Shown piece by piece: positions 1 through 6,454 of a stretch of 9,416 nucleotides of DNA. The position numbers were made by a program, and so were the translations under genes. The stretch is taken from assembly GCA_017407375.1 (NCBI GenBank), contig JAFQWT010000085.1:1-9416 (forward strand), written 5' to 3'. The DNA is from Clostridia bacterium. Its GTDB lineage: Bacteria > Bacillota > Clostridia > Oscillospirales > CAG-272. Numbering within the stretch: position 1 is the first letter of the stretch; each line of letters begins with the position of its first letter. Below the pieces are notes generated by a model. That model did no database searches. It worked only from the letters and a program-made list of their open reading frames with translations, and had not been told where the DNA came from.

Positions 1-102
1 AGAAAGCGAGGACATGATCCCCAGCTGCTCACCGTCAGCGCCGACAAGGCGGACTTCCTTAAAGCGGATGCTTTCGTTGATCTGCAAATCCTTGGTACTA
101 AT
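1..102 (-). CDS. infC: Translation initiation factor IF-3, N-terminal fragment (5' end of gene; continues off the window)
   Basis: Reading the minus strand from 102 downwards gives 34 codons. The segment at residues 6-12 (LQINESI) and the run KEVRLVGADGEQLGIMSS (15-32) are the signature N-terminus of IF-3, which binds the 30S subunit, checks start-codon and initiator-tRNA pairing and prevents premature 50S joining. The start is ATT (100-102). GGAGGT (111-116) lies 8 nt upstream. An in-frame stop (TAA, 109-111) blocks any earlier start, and the next possible start, a TTG at codon 6, is 23 nt from the Shine-Dalgarno site. ATT as the infC start is known from E. coli, where IF-3 discriminates against it and so represses its own synthesis. 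In Firmicutes infC is normally followed by rpmI and rplT, outside this window. Identity is very secure and the start is well supported. Confidence 0.95.
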   Translation of the reverse strand, partial: MSTKDLQINESIRFKEVRLVGADGEQLGIMSSLS

Positions 103-110
103 GGTAAGTT

Positions 111-116
111 ACCTCC
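111..116 (-). promoter_or_regulatory. Ribosome binding site that fixes the ATT start of infC
   Basis: The minus strand reads GGAGGT, followed by an 8-nt spacer and then ATT. The site overlaps the in-frame TAA at 109-111, so it settles the start: no ATG, GTG or TTG lies at a usable distance. It sits just downstream of the T-tract of the leader terminator, so ribosomes can load only on read-through transcripts. Confidence 0.88.
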
Positions 117-153
117 AAAACAACAAAAAGTGCATACGAATCTCCGTATGCAC
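117..153 (-). terminator. Intrinsic terminator in the infC leader (attenuator)
   Basis: On the minus strand a perfect 9-bp stem GTGCATACG / CGTATGCAC (153-145 with 138-130) encloses a 6-nt loop GAGATT and is followed by TTTTT (129-125), GTTG and TTTT. It lies downstream of the infC promoter but only about 10 nt before the infC Shine-Dalgarno site, with no gene between. It must therefore act as a regulated attenuator and not as a gene-end terminator. Known analogue: the B. subtilis infC-rpmI-rplT leader, where L20 causes premature termination. Confidence 0.85.
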
Positions 154-263
154 AGAAACGCAAAGCAACTTGCGCTCATGTATTGACCCTACGCACTTCT
201 GTGGTAAGGTGAGAACGGAAATTCTGCTTACTACATCGGGCACATCGGCCCTACACGCTCGGT

Positions 264-292
264 ATTATACCACGCCGGGTGCTGCTTGTCAA
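264..292 (-). promoter_or_regulatory. Consensus sigma-A promoter for infC
   Basis: The minus strand has a perfect -35 TTGACA (292-287), a 17-nt spacer and a perfect -10 TATAAT (269-264). The predicted transcription start is near 256-259. Three A5 tracts lie immediately upstream, which suggests a very strong, growth-rate-type promoter as expected for IF-3/L35/L20 synthesis. Confidence 0.9.
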
Positions 293-321
293 TAGGTTTT
301 TCTCATTTTTCAAAAGTTTTT
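293..321 (-). promoter_or_regulatory. Phased A-tracts upstream of the infC promoter (UP-element-like)
   Basis: On the minus strand, AAAAA tracts occupy 321-317, 310-306 and 301-297. Their starts are 11 and 9 bp apart, close to one helical turn, and they end just before the -35. Such tracts bend DNA and contact the RNA polymerase alpha C-terminal domains. The function is inferred from sequence only. Confidence 0.5.
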
Positions 322-374
322 GGCTGAAAGAGGGGCGCCGACGAACACAAGTTATAATATTTTTATTAAAACAG

Positions 375-403
375 TAGATTTTTGTTTCCATCTGTGCTAT
401 AAT
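375..403 (+). promoter_or_regulatory. lon promoter with extended -10
   Basis: TGC-TATAAT (395-403) is an exact extended -10 (TGnTATAAT). At 17-nt spacing the -35 is poor (TAGATT, 375-380), as is common for extended -10 promoters. The predicted start is near 410, giving a leader of about 80 nt before the lon ATG at 492. Two further TATAAT hexamers (353-358 and 410-415) lack a good -35 at standard spacing. They may be alternative starts or chance in AT-rich DNA. Confidence 0.65.
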
Positions 404-491
404 GCAATGTATAATGCCTTATTTTGCGCCCTCGCCCACAGATCCATGGCCGTGCGTGAAGGCGCCGAAACACCACCGCAAAGGAAAACCT

Positions 492-2933
492 ATGAACAAC
501 TTTATCGAAAAGGCGGAAGCCATGAATCTGCCCGTCATTCCCCTTCGGGGCACCGTGGCCTTTCCTGCCGTCCAAATGAATCTGACCATATCGCGCCCCC
601 TGTCCCTCAAAGCCTTCGGAGAGGCCGCCACCGGCAATTCCGCCGTCCTTCTGGTCGCCCAGCGCGATGCCTCGGTGGAGGCCCCCACGGCTAAGGATCT
701 TTTCCACGTGGGCACGGTCTGCACCATTAAGCAGGTCTCCAAAACGCCCGACGGCGGTCTTTCCGCTGTTTTTGAAGGCGTTTGCCGTGCAAAGATCACC
801 GAGCTTTTTGAGGATGAGGGCTATCACCGCGCTGCTGTTGTATGCAAAAAGATTTCTCTCGGCACCGCTACGACGCTTCGTGCCGAGGCCATGATGCAGG
901 AGATCATCAATTCTCTTAACGAGATTCAGCCGATCCACCCTTCCCTCTCCGATGAGGTGCGCGCCGCCGCGACCGCAATCAAAAATCCGGGGATGCTCTC
1001 GGACTTTGTGGCCTCCTCGGTGCTTCTCAATTACCGTAACAAGCAAACGGTGCTGGAGTCGATCAATCCCCTTGTGAGAATGGAGCGCCTTTTGGTGCTT
1101 CTCGAAGAGGAAAAGGACATCCTCAGTTGCGAGGCCGAGATCCACAATACCGTGCGTGAAAAGGTTGATGAGCACCACAAGGAGTTTTTCCTCCGTGAGC
1201 AGATGCGCGCCATTCAGCAGGAGCTGGGCGAGGACGCCGACGAGATCGAGGAATATACCGAGAAGATCGAGCGTACCGCTATGCCGGGCGAGGTGCGCGA
1301 AAAACTGAAAAAGGAGCTTGGCAAGCTTGCCAAAACTCCCTTTGGTGCCGCCGAGAGCGTTGTCCTGCGCAATTACCTTGACACCTGCCTTGAAATTCCG
1401 TGGGAAAAGACCACCAAGGATAAGCTTGACGTTACCGCCGCCAAAAAGGTGCTGGAAGCCGACCACTTTGGTCTCGACAAGATCAAGACGAGGATCCTCG
1501 AATACGTGGCTGTCCGCAAGCTGGCGCCCGACGTACGCAATCAGATCCTCTGCCTTGTCGGCCCTCCCGGTGTCGGCAAGACCTCCATTGCCGCCAGCAT
1601 TGCCCGAGCGCTTGGCCGTAAATACGCCCGTATCTCTCTCGGCGGTGTCCGTGATGAGGCGGACGTGCGCGGTCACCGCAAGACCTACGTGGGCGCGATG
1701 CCCGGTCGCATCACCTCGGCCCTCATTTCCTCGGGCTCCAAAAATCCCGTGATCGTTTTGGATGAGATCGACAAGCTCTCGCACGATCTTCACGGCGATC
1801 CCGCCTCGGCCCTCCTTGAGGTGCTGGACCCCGAGCAGAACAAATACTTCCGTGACCATTTTGTGGAAATGCCGCTTGACCTTTCGGATTGTCTCTTTAT
1901 TGCTACGGCCAACTATTACGAGGGAATTCCCGAAGCCCTCATTGACCGTATGGAGATCATTGAGGTCAAGCCCTATTCACGCACCGAAAAGCTCAACATC
2001 GCTCTCCGCCACCTGATCCCGAAGCAGCTGAAGCGCCACGGACTTTCCCGCCGCACACTCTCCCTGACCGATGGCGCCGTTATTGAGATGATCGACGGCT
2101 ACACGCGCGAAGCCGGCGTCCGTAACCTTGAGCGCGAGCTGGCCTCGCTCTTCCGCAAGTGCGCGCACAGGATCGCCGAGGGCGACTGCAAACGGGTGGT
2201 CGTAACCGAAAAGAACCTCTCCGAATTCCTCGGTAAGCGCAAGTTCCGCCCCGATGCCGAGTCCAAAAAGGATGCCGTGGGCATCGTAAACGGCCTGGCC
2301 TATACCCAAACGGGGGGCGACCTGCTCCGCGTTGAGGTCCTGCCTATGGACGGCACGGGTAAGCTGGAGCTCACCGGCTCGCTCGGTGATGTGATGAAGG
2401 AATCGGCCCGCATTGCGATCAGCTGCGTGCGTTCCCGCGCCGAAGCGCTGGGCATACCCGCCGATTTTGCTGCAAAAAAGGATCTCCACATCCACTTCCC
2501 CGAGGGAGCGATCCCGAAGGACGGTCCCTCGGCCGGTGTGACAATGTTCACCGCCCTTGTCAGCGCTCTTACCGGCATCCCCGTGCGCCATGACGTCGCC
2601 ATGACAGGTGAGGTCACGCTCCACGGAAACGTTCTTCCCATCGGCGGTCTCACAGAAAAGACCATGGCTGCCTACCGCGCCGGCGTTAAAACCGTGCTGA
2701 TCCCCCGCGATAATGAGCGCGACCTTGACGAGATTGACAAGGAGGCCGCCGCCGGACTGCGCTTTGTCCTTTGCGACACGGTGGACGACGTGCTGGCCAC
2801 CGCGCTGGCAAAGCCCGAGGATACCGCCATAGCGCTCCCCACTTGCGATTCTGCCAAGGAGCCGTGTCGGGATATCCCGCTTTCTATCCCTGGGGTGCCA
2901 GCCGGGATCACGGTATTGGGCAAGGTACACTGA
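492..2933 (+). CDS. lon: ATP-dependent protease Lon (LonA type, class III heat shock-type AAA+ serine protease)
   Basis: The 813-residue protein is a soluble cytoplasmic hexamer that unfolds and degrades damaged and regulatory proteins. It has the full LonA layout: the substrate-binding N-domain (about residues 10-205, beginning NLPVIPLRGTVAFP), a helical/coiled-coil linker with FFLREQMRAIQQELGE, an AAA+ module with Walker A GPPGVGKT (357-364), Walker B VIVLDEID (420-427) and arginine-finger candidate R486 in LIDRMEII, then the protease domain with catalytic S680 in PKDGPSAG and K723 in GGLTEK, a Ser-Lys dyad with the same 43-residue spacing as E. coli S679/K722. The start at 492 follows AAAGGA (480-485, 6-nt spacer); the in-frame ATG at 402 lies inside the -10 box and cannot be used. 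After the protease domain there is a variable tail of about 40 residues (774-813). The stop is 1 bp from ysxC. Confidence 0.98.
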   Translation: MNNFIEKAEAMNLPVIPLRGTVAFPAVQMNLTISRPLSLKAFGEAATGNSAVLLVAQRDASVEAPTAKDLFHVGTVCTIKQVSKTPDGGLSAVFEGVCRAKITELFEDEGYHRAAVVCKKISLGTATTLRAEAMMQEIINSLNEIQPIHPSLSDEVRAAATAIKNPGMLSDFVASSVLLNYRNKQTVLESINPLVRMERLLVLLEEEKDILSCEAEIHNTVREKVDEHHKEFFLREQMRAIQQELGEDADEIEEYTEKIERTAMPGEVREKLKKELGKLAKTPFGAAESVVLRNYLDTCLEIPWEKTTKDKLDVTAAKKVLEADHFGLDKIKTRILEYVAVRKLAPDVRNQILCLVGPPGVGKTSIAASIARALGRKYARISLGGVRDEADVRGHRKTYVGAMPGRITSALISSGSKNPVIVLDEIDKLSHDLHGDPASALLEVLDPEQNKYFRDHFVEMPLDLSDCLFIATANYYEGIPEALIDRMEIIEVKPYSRTEKLNIALRHLIPKQLKRHGLSRRTLSLTDGAVIEMIDGYTREAGVRNLERELASLFRKCAHRIAEGDCKRVVVTEKNLSEFLGKRKFRPDAESKKDAVGIVNGLAYTQTGGDLLRVEVLPMDGTGKLELTGSLGDVMKESARIAISCVRSRAEALGIPADFAAKKDLHIHFPEGAIPKDGPSAGVTMFTALVSALTGIPVRHDVAMTGEVTLHGNVLPIGGLTEKTMAAYRAGVKTVLIPRDNERDLDEIDKEAAAGLRFVLCDTVDDVLATALAKPEDTAIALPTCDSAKEPCRDIPLSIPGVPAGITVLGKVH

Positions 2934-2934
2934 T

Positions 2935-3531
2935 ATGGCTGTGAACTTCTCTGCCACCGATCTTAAGATCAGCGCGGGCTTCCCTGCACAGTTCCCTGCG
3001 GACATTCGCCCGCAGATCGCCTTTTCCGGGCGCTCCAACGTCGGAAAAAGCTCACTCATCAACACCCTCCTCGGCCGTAAGGCCCTGGCCCGTGTGAGTG
3101 CCTCGCCCGGGAAGACGGTAACGATCAACTTCTACGACGTTGACAAAAAGCTTTATTTTGTGGATCTCCCCGGCTATGGCTTTGCCAAACGCTCGGATGC
3201 CGAGCGCCGCCGCTTCAGCACCCTGACCGACGGCTACTTTGTTAAGAACGACCGTCCGGATCTTTTGCGCCTTGTCGTTCAGCTGGTGGATATCCGCATC
3301 GGCCCAACAGCCGACGACCGCACGATGATCGACTTTCTCATGCAGTGCCGTATCCCGTTCCTCATCGCCGCCTCCAAAGCAGACAAACTCTCCAAAACGG
3401 CGATCGCTAAAGCGGCGGACGAGCTTTCCTGTATGTACTCCGACATCCCCGTCATTCCTTTTTCGTCACTCAACGGTCTTGGAAAGGAGCCCCTGCGCTC
3501 GGCGATCCTTGCTGCTGCCGGGCTTTCCTAA
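2935..3531 (+). CDS. ysxC: Ribosome biogenesis GTP-binding protein YsxC/EngB
   Basis: This 198-residue TRAFAC-class GTPase acts late in 50S subunit assembly and is essential in many bacteria. Its G1 motif is GRSNVGKSS (32-40), and the G2-region threonine lies in SPGKTVTINFY (57-67), where V replaces the more usual Q. G3 is DLPGYG (77-82), followed by the family's FAKR; G4 is SKAD instead of TKxD; G5 is SSLNGLG near residue 177. The length matches the family (about 190-210). The start at 2935 is 1 bp after the lon stop, so translation is probably coupled; AAGG in the lon 3' end is the only Shine-Dalgarno candidate. lon-ysxC adjacency is conserved in Firmicutes, usually as clpX-lon-ysxC. Here clpX is not upstream. 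Confidence 0.96.
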   Translation: MAVNFSATDLKISAGFPAQFPADIRPQIAFSGRSNVGKSSLINTLLGRKALARVSASPGKTVTINFYDVDKKLYFVDLPGYGFAKRSDAERRRFSTLTDGYFVKNDRPDLLRLVVQLVDIRIGPTADDRTMIDFLMQCRIPFLIAASKADKLSKTAIAKAADELSCMYSDIPVIPFSSLNGLGKEPLRSAILAAAGLS

Positions 3532-3533
3532 CT

Positions 3534-4193
3534 ATGGGTAATCTCATTCAGATCCTTTTGTCGATCCCCGCGGTCCTCATTGCGTTGACCGTCCACGAGT
3601 ACGCTCACGGCTATGCCGCGTGGCGTCTTGGGGATCCCACGGCAAGGTCACTTGGCCGCCTGTCGCTCAACCCCCTGCGGCACCTCGATCCTATTGGCGC
3701 GCTTTGCATGCTTTTCTTCCGCTTTGGCTGGGCAAAGCCCGTGCCGATCAACACGCGCTACTTCAAAAAGCCGCGCCGCGACATGGCGATTACGGCCTTT
3801 TGCGGCCCTCTTGCCAACTTTTTGCTTTCTTTTTTGGGCGCCTTTCTGTATTTGACTTTTTCCGCTCTGTTTTCGCGGATCCTCTCCCCCACCACCGCGC
3901 AGTTTTCCCTTCTTTTGATGCAGTACACTCTGGACTTTCTCTATATTTTCCATTTTGTCAACCTCACGCTGGGGCTTTTTAATTGCCTGCCCGTGCCGCC
4001 CCTTGACGGCTCTCGCTTCTTACTTGTATTCCTGCCGCCGAGGGCCTACTTTTCCGTTATGCGTTATGAACGCTATATCTCTCTCGGCCTGATCCTCTGC
4101 CTCGCCTTCGGCCTCTTTGACGGCTGGCTGGGCCTTGGCGCCGAGGCCATTTCACATCTCTTTTTCTCGCTGCTCACTCCGATTTTCTCATGA
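3534..4193 (+). CDS. Site-2 protease family (M50B) integral membrane zinc metalloprotease
   Basis: The 219-residue polytopic membrane protein carries the zinc motif HEYAH (21-25; H21, H25 ligands, E22 catalytic) inside its first membrane segment, and NCLPVPPLDG (150-159), whose D158 is the third zinc ligand typical of S2P proteases. Further hydrophobic segments fall at about 90-115, 122-147, 172-196 and 200-218. There is no PDZ domain, unlike RseP/RasP, so it belongs to the short YwhC-like group. The substrate is unknown for this group. Members commonly sit just before scpA in Firmicutes, as here. ATG follows the ysxC stop by 2 bp with no good Shine-Dalgarno site, so coupling is likely. Confidence 0.9.
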   Translation: MGNLIQILLSIPAVLIALTVHEYAHGYAAWRLGDPTARSLGRLSLNPLRHLDPIGALCMLFFRFGWAKPVPINTRYFKKPRRDMAITAFCGPLANFLLSFLGAFLYLTFSALFSRILSPTTAQFSLLLMQYTLDFLYIFHFVNLTLGLFNCLPVPPLDGSRFLLVFLPPRAYFSVMRYERYISLGLILCLAFGLFDGWLGLGAEAISHLFFSLLTPIFS

Positions 4194-4201
4194 GGTAAAC
4201 T

Positions 4202-5023
4202 ATGGACGAGATCATCTTCCGCCTTGACCAGTTTGAGGGGCCTATGGACCTCCTACTCGAGATCATACGGAAAAACAAGTACAAGATCACCGACATTCCT
4301 ATTGCCGAGATCTGCGATCAGTATCTCGAATATATGGACGCGGCTGAACGCATGGACCTCAACCTGACGAGTGAGTTCATCGTTATGGCCAGCGAGCTTT
4401 TGCTTATCAAGAGCATCATTCTCCTTCCCCGCGCCGCGGAAGAGGTGCAGATCAAGAAGCAGGAGCTGGAAAACGCTCTCCAGATCTATCAGCACGCCAA
4501 GGCGGCCGCCCTGGATATGCAAAAGCTGTACGCCGATTATTCGGGCCGCTTTGCCAAGGAGACCGACGAGATCCCCCCTGAAAAGGGCTTCCCCCTCGGC
4601 CTCGATCCCGCCCTTCTCGCCAAGGCCATGCAATCCATGCTAAACCGCATGCGTGAGTCCGAGGCAAGAACCACAGAAAAGCTCATCACTCCGCTGGTCA
4701 ACCGTAAGACCGTTTCGGTGGAAAAGCGCATTGAGCACTTGGTACAAAAGCTGGAGCTACGCGGCGAGGCTACCATGTTCACCCTGCTCTCCGACTGTGA
4801 GGACCGCGCCGAGCTGATCGCCACCTTCCTCGGTATCCTTGAGCTGATCAAGATCCACCGCATCACGCTCCTTGAAACGCCGGAGGACGAGCTGGCGCCC
4901 CCCAACGGACAGGACGACGGTCTTTCTCTCCGCTTCATTATGAATCCCGACTATATTCCCGACGAAAATACAGAAAGTGAGTTTGACCATGACGAAAGCG
5001 ATGACGGAGCTTCCAACGCCTGA
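4202..5023 (+). CDS. scpA: Segregation and condensation protein A (kleisin subunit of SMC-ScpAB)
   Basis: At 273 residues it is slightly longer than B. subtilis ScpA (about 250). It is the kleisin that bridges the head of one SMC subunit and the neck of the other and recruits ScpB for chromosome organisation and segregation. FEGPMDLLLEIIRKNK (11-26) and the helix ending LLLIKSIILLP (66-76) are family signatures; the residue after KS is often R and here is I. The C-terminal winged-helix region that binds the SMC cap is present (about 175-235: VEHLVQ-type start, LLELIKIHRITLLE-like end). A tail from about residue 250 is strongly acidic (DENTESEFDHDESDD). GAGGT (4192-4196) sits 5 nt before the ATG and overlaps the stop of the upstream protease gene. 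The 3' end overlaps scpB. Confidence 0.96.
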   Translation: MDEIIFRLDQFEGPMDLLLEIIRKNKYKITDIPIAEICDQYLEYMDAAERMDLNLTSEFIVMASELLLIKSIILLPRAAEEVQIKKQELENALQIYQHAKAAALDMQKLYADYSGRFAKETDEIPPEKGFPLGLDPALLAKAMQSMLNRMRESEARTTEKLITPLVNRKTVSVEKRIEHLVQKLELRGEATMFTLLSDCEDRAELIATFLGILELIKIHRITLLETPEDELAPPNGQDDGLSLRFIMNPDYIPDENTESEFDHDESDDGASNA

Positions 5024-5732
5024 CACCGAGGAGCTTATCCCTGCGGCCGAGACGGCCGAGATCAATCCCGAGACCGTGGAAACGCCCCCCGCTCCCGATG
5101 AGAGCTTTGACCTTGATGAGGCGATCGAGGCGATCCTTTTTGCGGCGGGCCACGCCGTTACCTATGCGCAGCTTGGCAACCTTTTTGAGATCCCCGTCCT
5201 CGAAATGAAGGCCCGTATTCTTGAATATGCCCACCGCTACAACCGCACGCGCCTTTCCCGCGGAGTTATTCTTCTGACCTACGATGAGTCCTGTCAGCTT
5301 TGCACCAAGCCCTCATATCTTCCGTATATCCGCGCCGCGCTCGGCATTCGCAAAAACGGCAATCTCTCGGCCTCGTCGATCGAGACGCTGGCCATTATCG
5401 CCTATAACCAGCCCGTCACGCGCTCGTACATCGATCAGGTGCGCAAGGTGGAAAGCTCTTATGCCGTTAACAACCTCCTTGACCGCGGCCTCATTGAAAG
5501 CAAAGGGCGCCTTGATGCCCCCGGCCGCCCGATGCTGCTTGGCACCACGCCCGATTTTCTCCGTTGCTTCGGACTTTCCTCACTGGCCGACCTGCCCGAC
5601 ATCCACGGGGATGAGGCCACCGAGGTCCTGATGCGCATGGGCCGCCAGATGATGATCGACAGTGAGCCCGACGAAAATCAGCTGACGATCGACACCGTCA
5701 TTGAGGAAGCCGAGGCCAAGACCGAAGAATGA
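4989..5732 (+). CDS. scpB: Segregation and condensation protein B (SMC-ScpAB kite subunit)
   Basis: The 247-residue protein has two tandem winged-helix domains that dimerise and bind the middle of ScpA. The first begins at FDLDEAIEAILFAAG (40-54). The second contains ETLAIIAYNQPVTRSYIDQVR (from 132; family ETLAIIAYxQPxTR) and GRLDAPGRP (173-181), then FLRxFGL. Before the fold lies an unusual segment of about 38 residues rich in E, P and T. The start is uncertain: ATG 4989 has AGTGAG 7 nt upstream and overlaps scpA by 35 bp; GTG 4977 and ATG 5001 are in-frame alternatives with weaker sites. The overlap implies translational coupling and roughly matched synthesis of the two partners. Confidence 0.93.
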   Translation: MTKAMTELPTPDTEELIPAAETAEINPETVETPPAPDESFDLDEAIEAILFAAGHAVTYAQLGNLFEIPVLEMKARILEYAHRYNRTRLSRGVILLTYDESCQLCTKPSYLPYIRAALGIRKNGNLSASSIETLAIIAYNQPVTRSYIDQVRKVESSYAVNNLLDRGLIESKGRLDAPGRPMLLGTTPDFLRCFGLSSLADLPDIHGDEATEVLMRMGRQMMIDSEPDENQLTIDTVIEEAEAKTEE

Positions 5733-5767
5733 CCGCCAAGGAATAATGAGAGGAAAGGAGACCGCGC

Positions 5768-6454
5768 GTGAAAGCCCTGATCATCATCGGCGTTATTCTC
5801 GTTTTTCTTCTCCTTTTGCTCTTTGCCCGCATCCGCGTTTCGCTTTTGTATGACGGCCGCCTGCGTCTGCACCTCTCCTATCTCTTCTTCCGCTTCTCCC
5901 TCTATCCCATGAAGCCGAGAAGGAAAAAGAAAAAGAAGCCGAAAAAGCCAAAAGCATCGGCATCGGCCGCCACGCACAAGCTAAAAAGCGCCAGGAAAAA
6001 GGAAAAGCGCCCGCTATCCTTTTCCGACCTGCGCCTGCTGCTGCGCCTCTTTCGCACCGTGCTTGGAACGATCCTTGACCGTGCCTCCCGCCACGTGCGT
6101 ATCACGGTACAGCGCCTCCGTATCACGATCGGCGGGGAGACCGATGCCGCCAAGGCGGCCGTGGAATACGGCGTTCTCTCTCAGCTGCTTTCCTACTTTA
6201 TCGCTTTTCTCAGAAATACGGGCTTCTTGCGCCCGCGGGGCGTACGGGAGCTTGACCTCTCCGTGAACTTCTTGGAGAAGGAGCATTACATGGATGCCCG
6301 CATTGACGTCCACGCCCCCCTCATCTTTCTGATCCCTTTGCTCTTCTCCTCTCTTATGTCTGCTATCAAGGCACGCAACCAATGGACGCGCCACCGCGCA
6401 CGGCAGCTTGCCAAGAAAAATAAAACCACCGAAAAGGAGCCAAGCCATGGCTGA
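5768..6454 (+). CDS. ytfI: DUF2953 membrane-anchored protein (YtfI-like)
   Basis: This 228-residue protein starts at GTG 5768, fixed by AGGAAAGGAG (5751-5760) at 7-nt spacing. One N-terminal hydrophobic segment (residues 3-20) is followed by a short beta-like stretch, then a very basic low-complexity segment (49-81, including KKKKKPKKPK). The DUF2953 part follows, with VRITVQRLRITIGGETDA and AVEYGVLSQLL: the G-x-DA...YG pattern matches the family. A second hydrophobic stretch lies at about 180-198 (LIFLIPLLFSSLMSAI). In B. subtilis the DUF2953 gene ytfI directly precedes ytfJ/gerW, and the same pairing is seen here with an 8-bp overlap (ATGGCTGA). The molecular function is unknown; a sporulation or germination link is inferred only from this pairing. 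Confidence 0.82.
   Translation: MKALIIIGVILVFLLLLLFARIRVSLLYDGRLRLHLSYLFFRFSLYPMKPRRKKKKKPKKPKASASAATHKLKSARKKEKRPLSFSDLRLLLRLFRTVLGTILDRASRHVRITVQRLRITIGGETDAAKAAVEYGVLSQLLSYFIAFLRNTGFLRPRGVRELDLSVNFLEKEHYMDARIDVHAPLIFLIPLLFSSLMSAIKARNQWTRHRARQLAKKNKTTEKEPSHG

Larger units (their letters stand above)
103..258 (-). ncRNA. infC leader RNA, candidate ribosomal protein L20-responsive leader
   Basis: The predicted transcript starts near 256-259 and runs about 155 nt before the ATT start. In transcript order I see a GGGC/GCCC hairpin near the 5' end (about 252-239), a small AGAA/TTCT hairpin with loop TTTCCG (225-212), a strong hairpin at 210-186 with a bulged C and an AGAA tetraloop, a short CGCAA/TTGCG stem (about 175-160), then the terminator hairpin at 153-130. 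The segment AATTTCCGT (223-215) can pair over 9 positions, one of them G-U, with ACGGAGATT (147-139), which is the top of the terminator 5' arm plus its loop, so it may act as an antiterminator. Location directly before infC and the terminator match the Firmicutes L20 leader family. Assignment to L20 is by context and not by a covariance match. Confidence 0.7.
103..491. other. Divergent infC / lon intergenic region (389 bp)
   Basis: No protein-coding gene is supported here. It holds, from left to right, the infC leader (minus strand), the infC promoter with its A-tracts, an AT-rich stretch at 345-370, the lon promoter around 375-415 and the lon 5' untranslated region. I found no CIRCE element (TTAGCACTC-N9-GAGTGCTAA) and no CtsR-type tandem heptad near the lon promoter, so heat-shock control of lon is not evident from the sequence. 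Confidence 0.75.

Noticed and set aside
14..295. Plus-strand open frame across infC, its leader and its promoter
   Set aside because: It is antisense to IF-3 and runs through the attenuator hairpin and the promoter.
352..366. PerR-box-like sequence upstream of lon (TTATAAT-A-TTTTTAT)
   Set aside because: The left half matches but only 4 of 7 positions match in the right half, in AT-rich DNA where partial matches are expected.
366..1859. Long minus-strand open frame (497 codons) opposite lon
   Set aside because: It lies antisense to an unmistakable Lon reading frame, has low-complexity G/H/R-rich translation with no recognisable fold, and results from GC-rich third positions in lon.
1977..3128. 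Long minus-strand open frame (383 codons) opposite lon and ysxC
   Set aside because: It spans two well-conserved genes in antisense and shows no family motif or Shine-Dalgarno site.
3534..4193. Calling the M50 protease RseP/RasP
   Set aside because: At 219 residues it has no PDZ domain and lacks the RseP layout; it is the short YwhC-like type.
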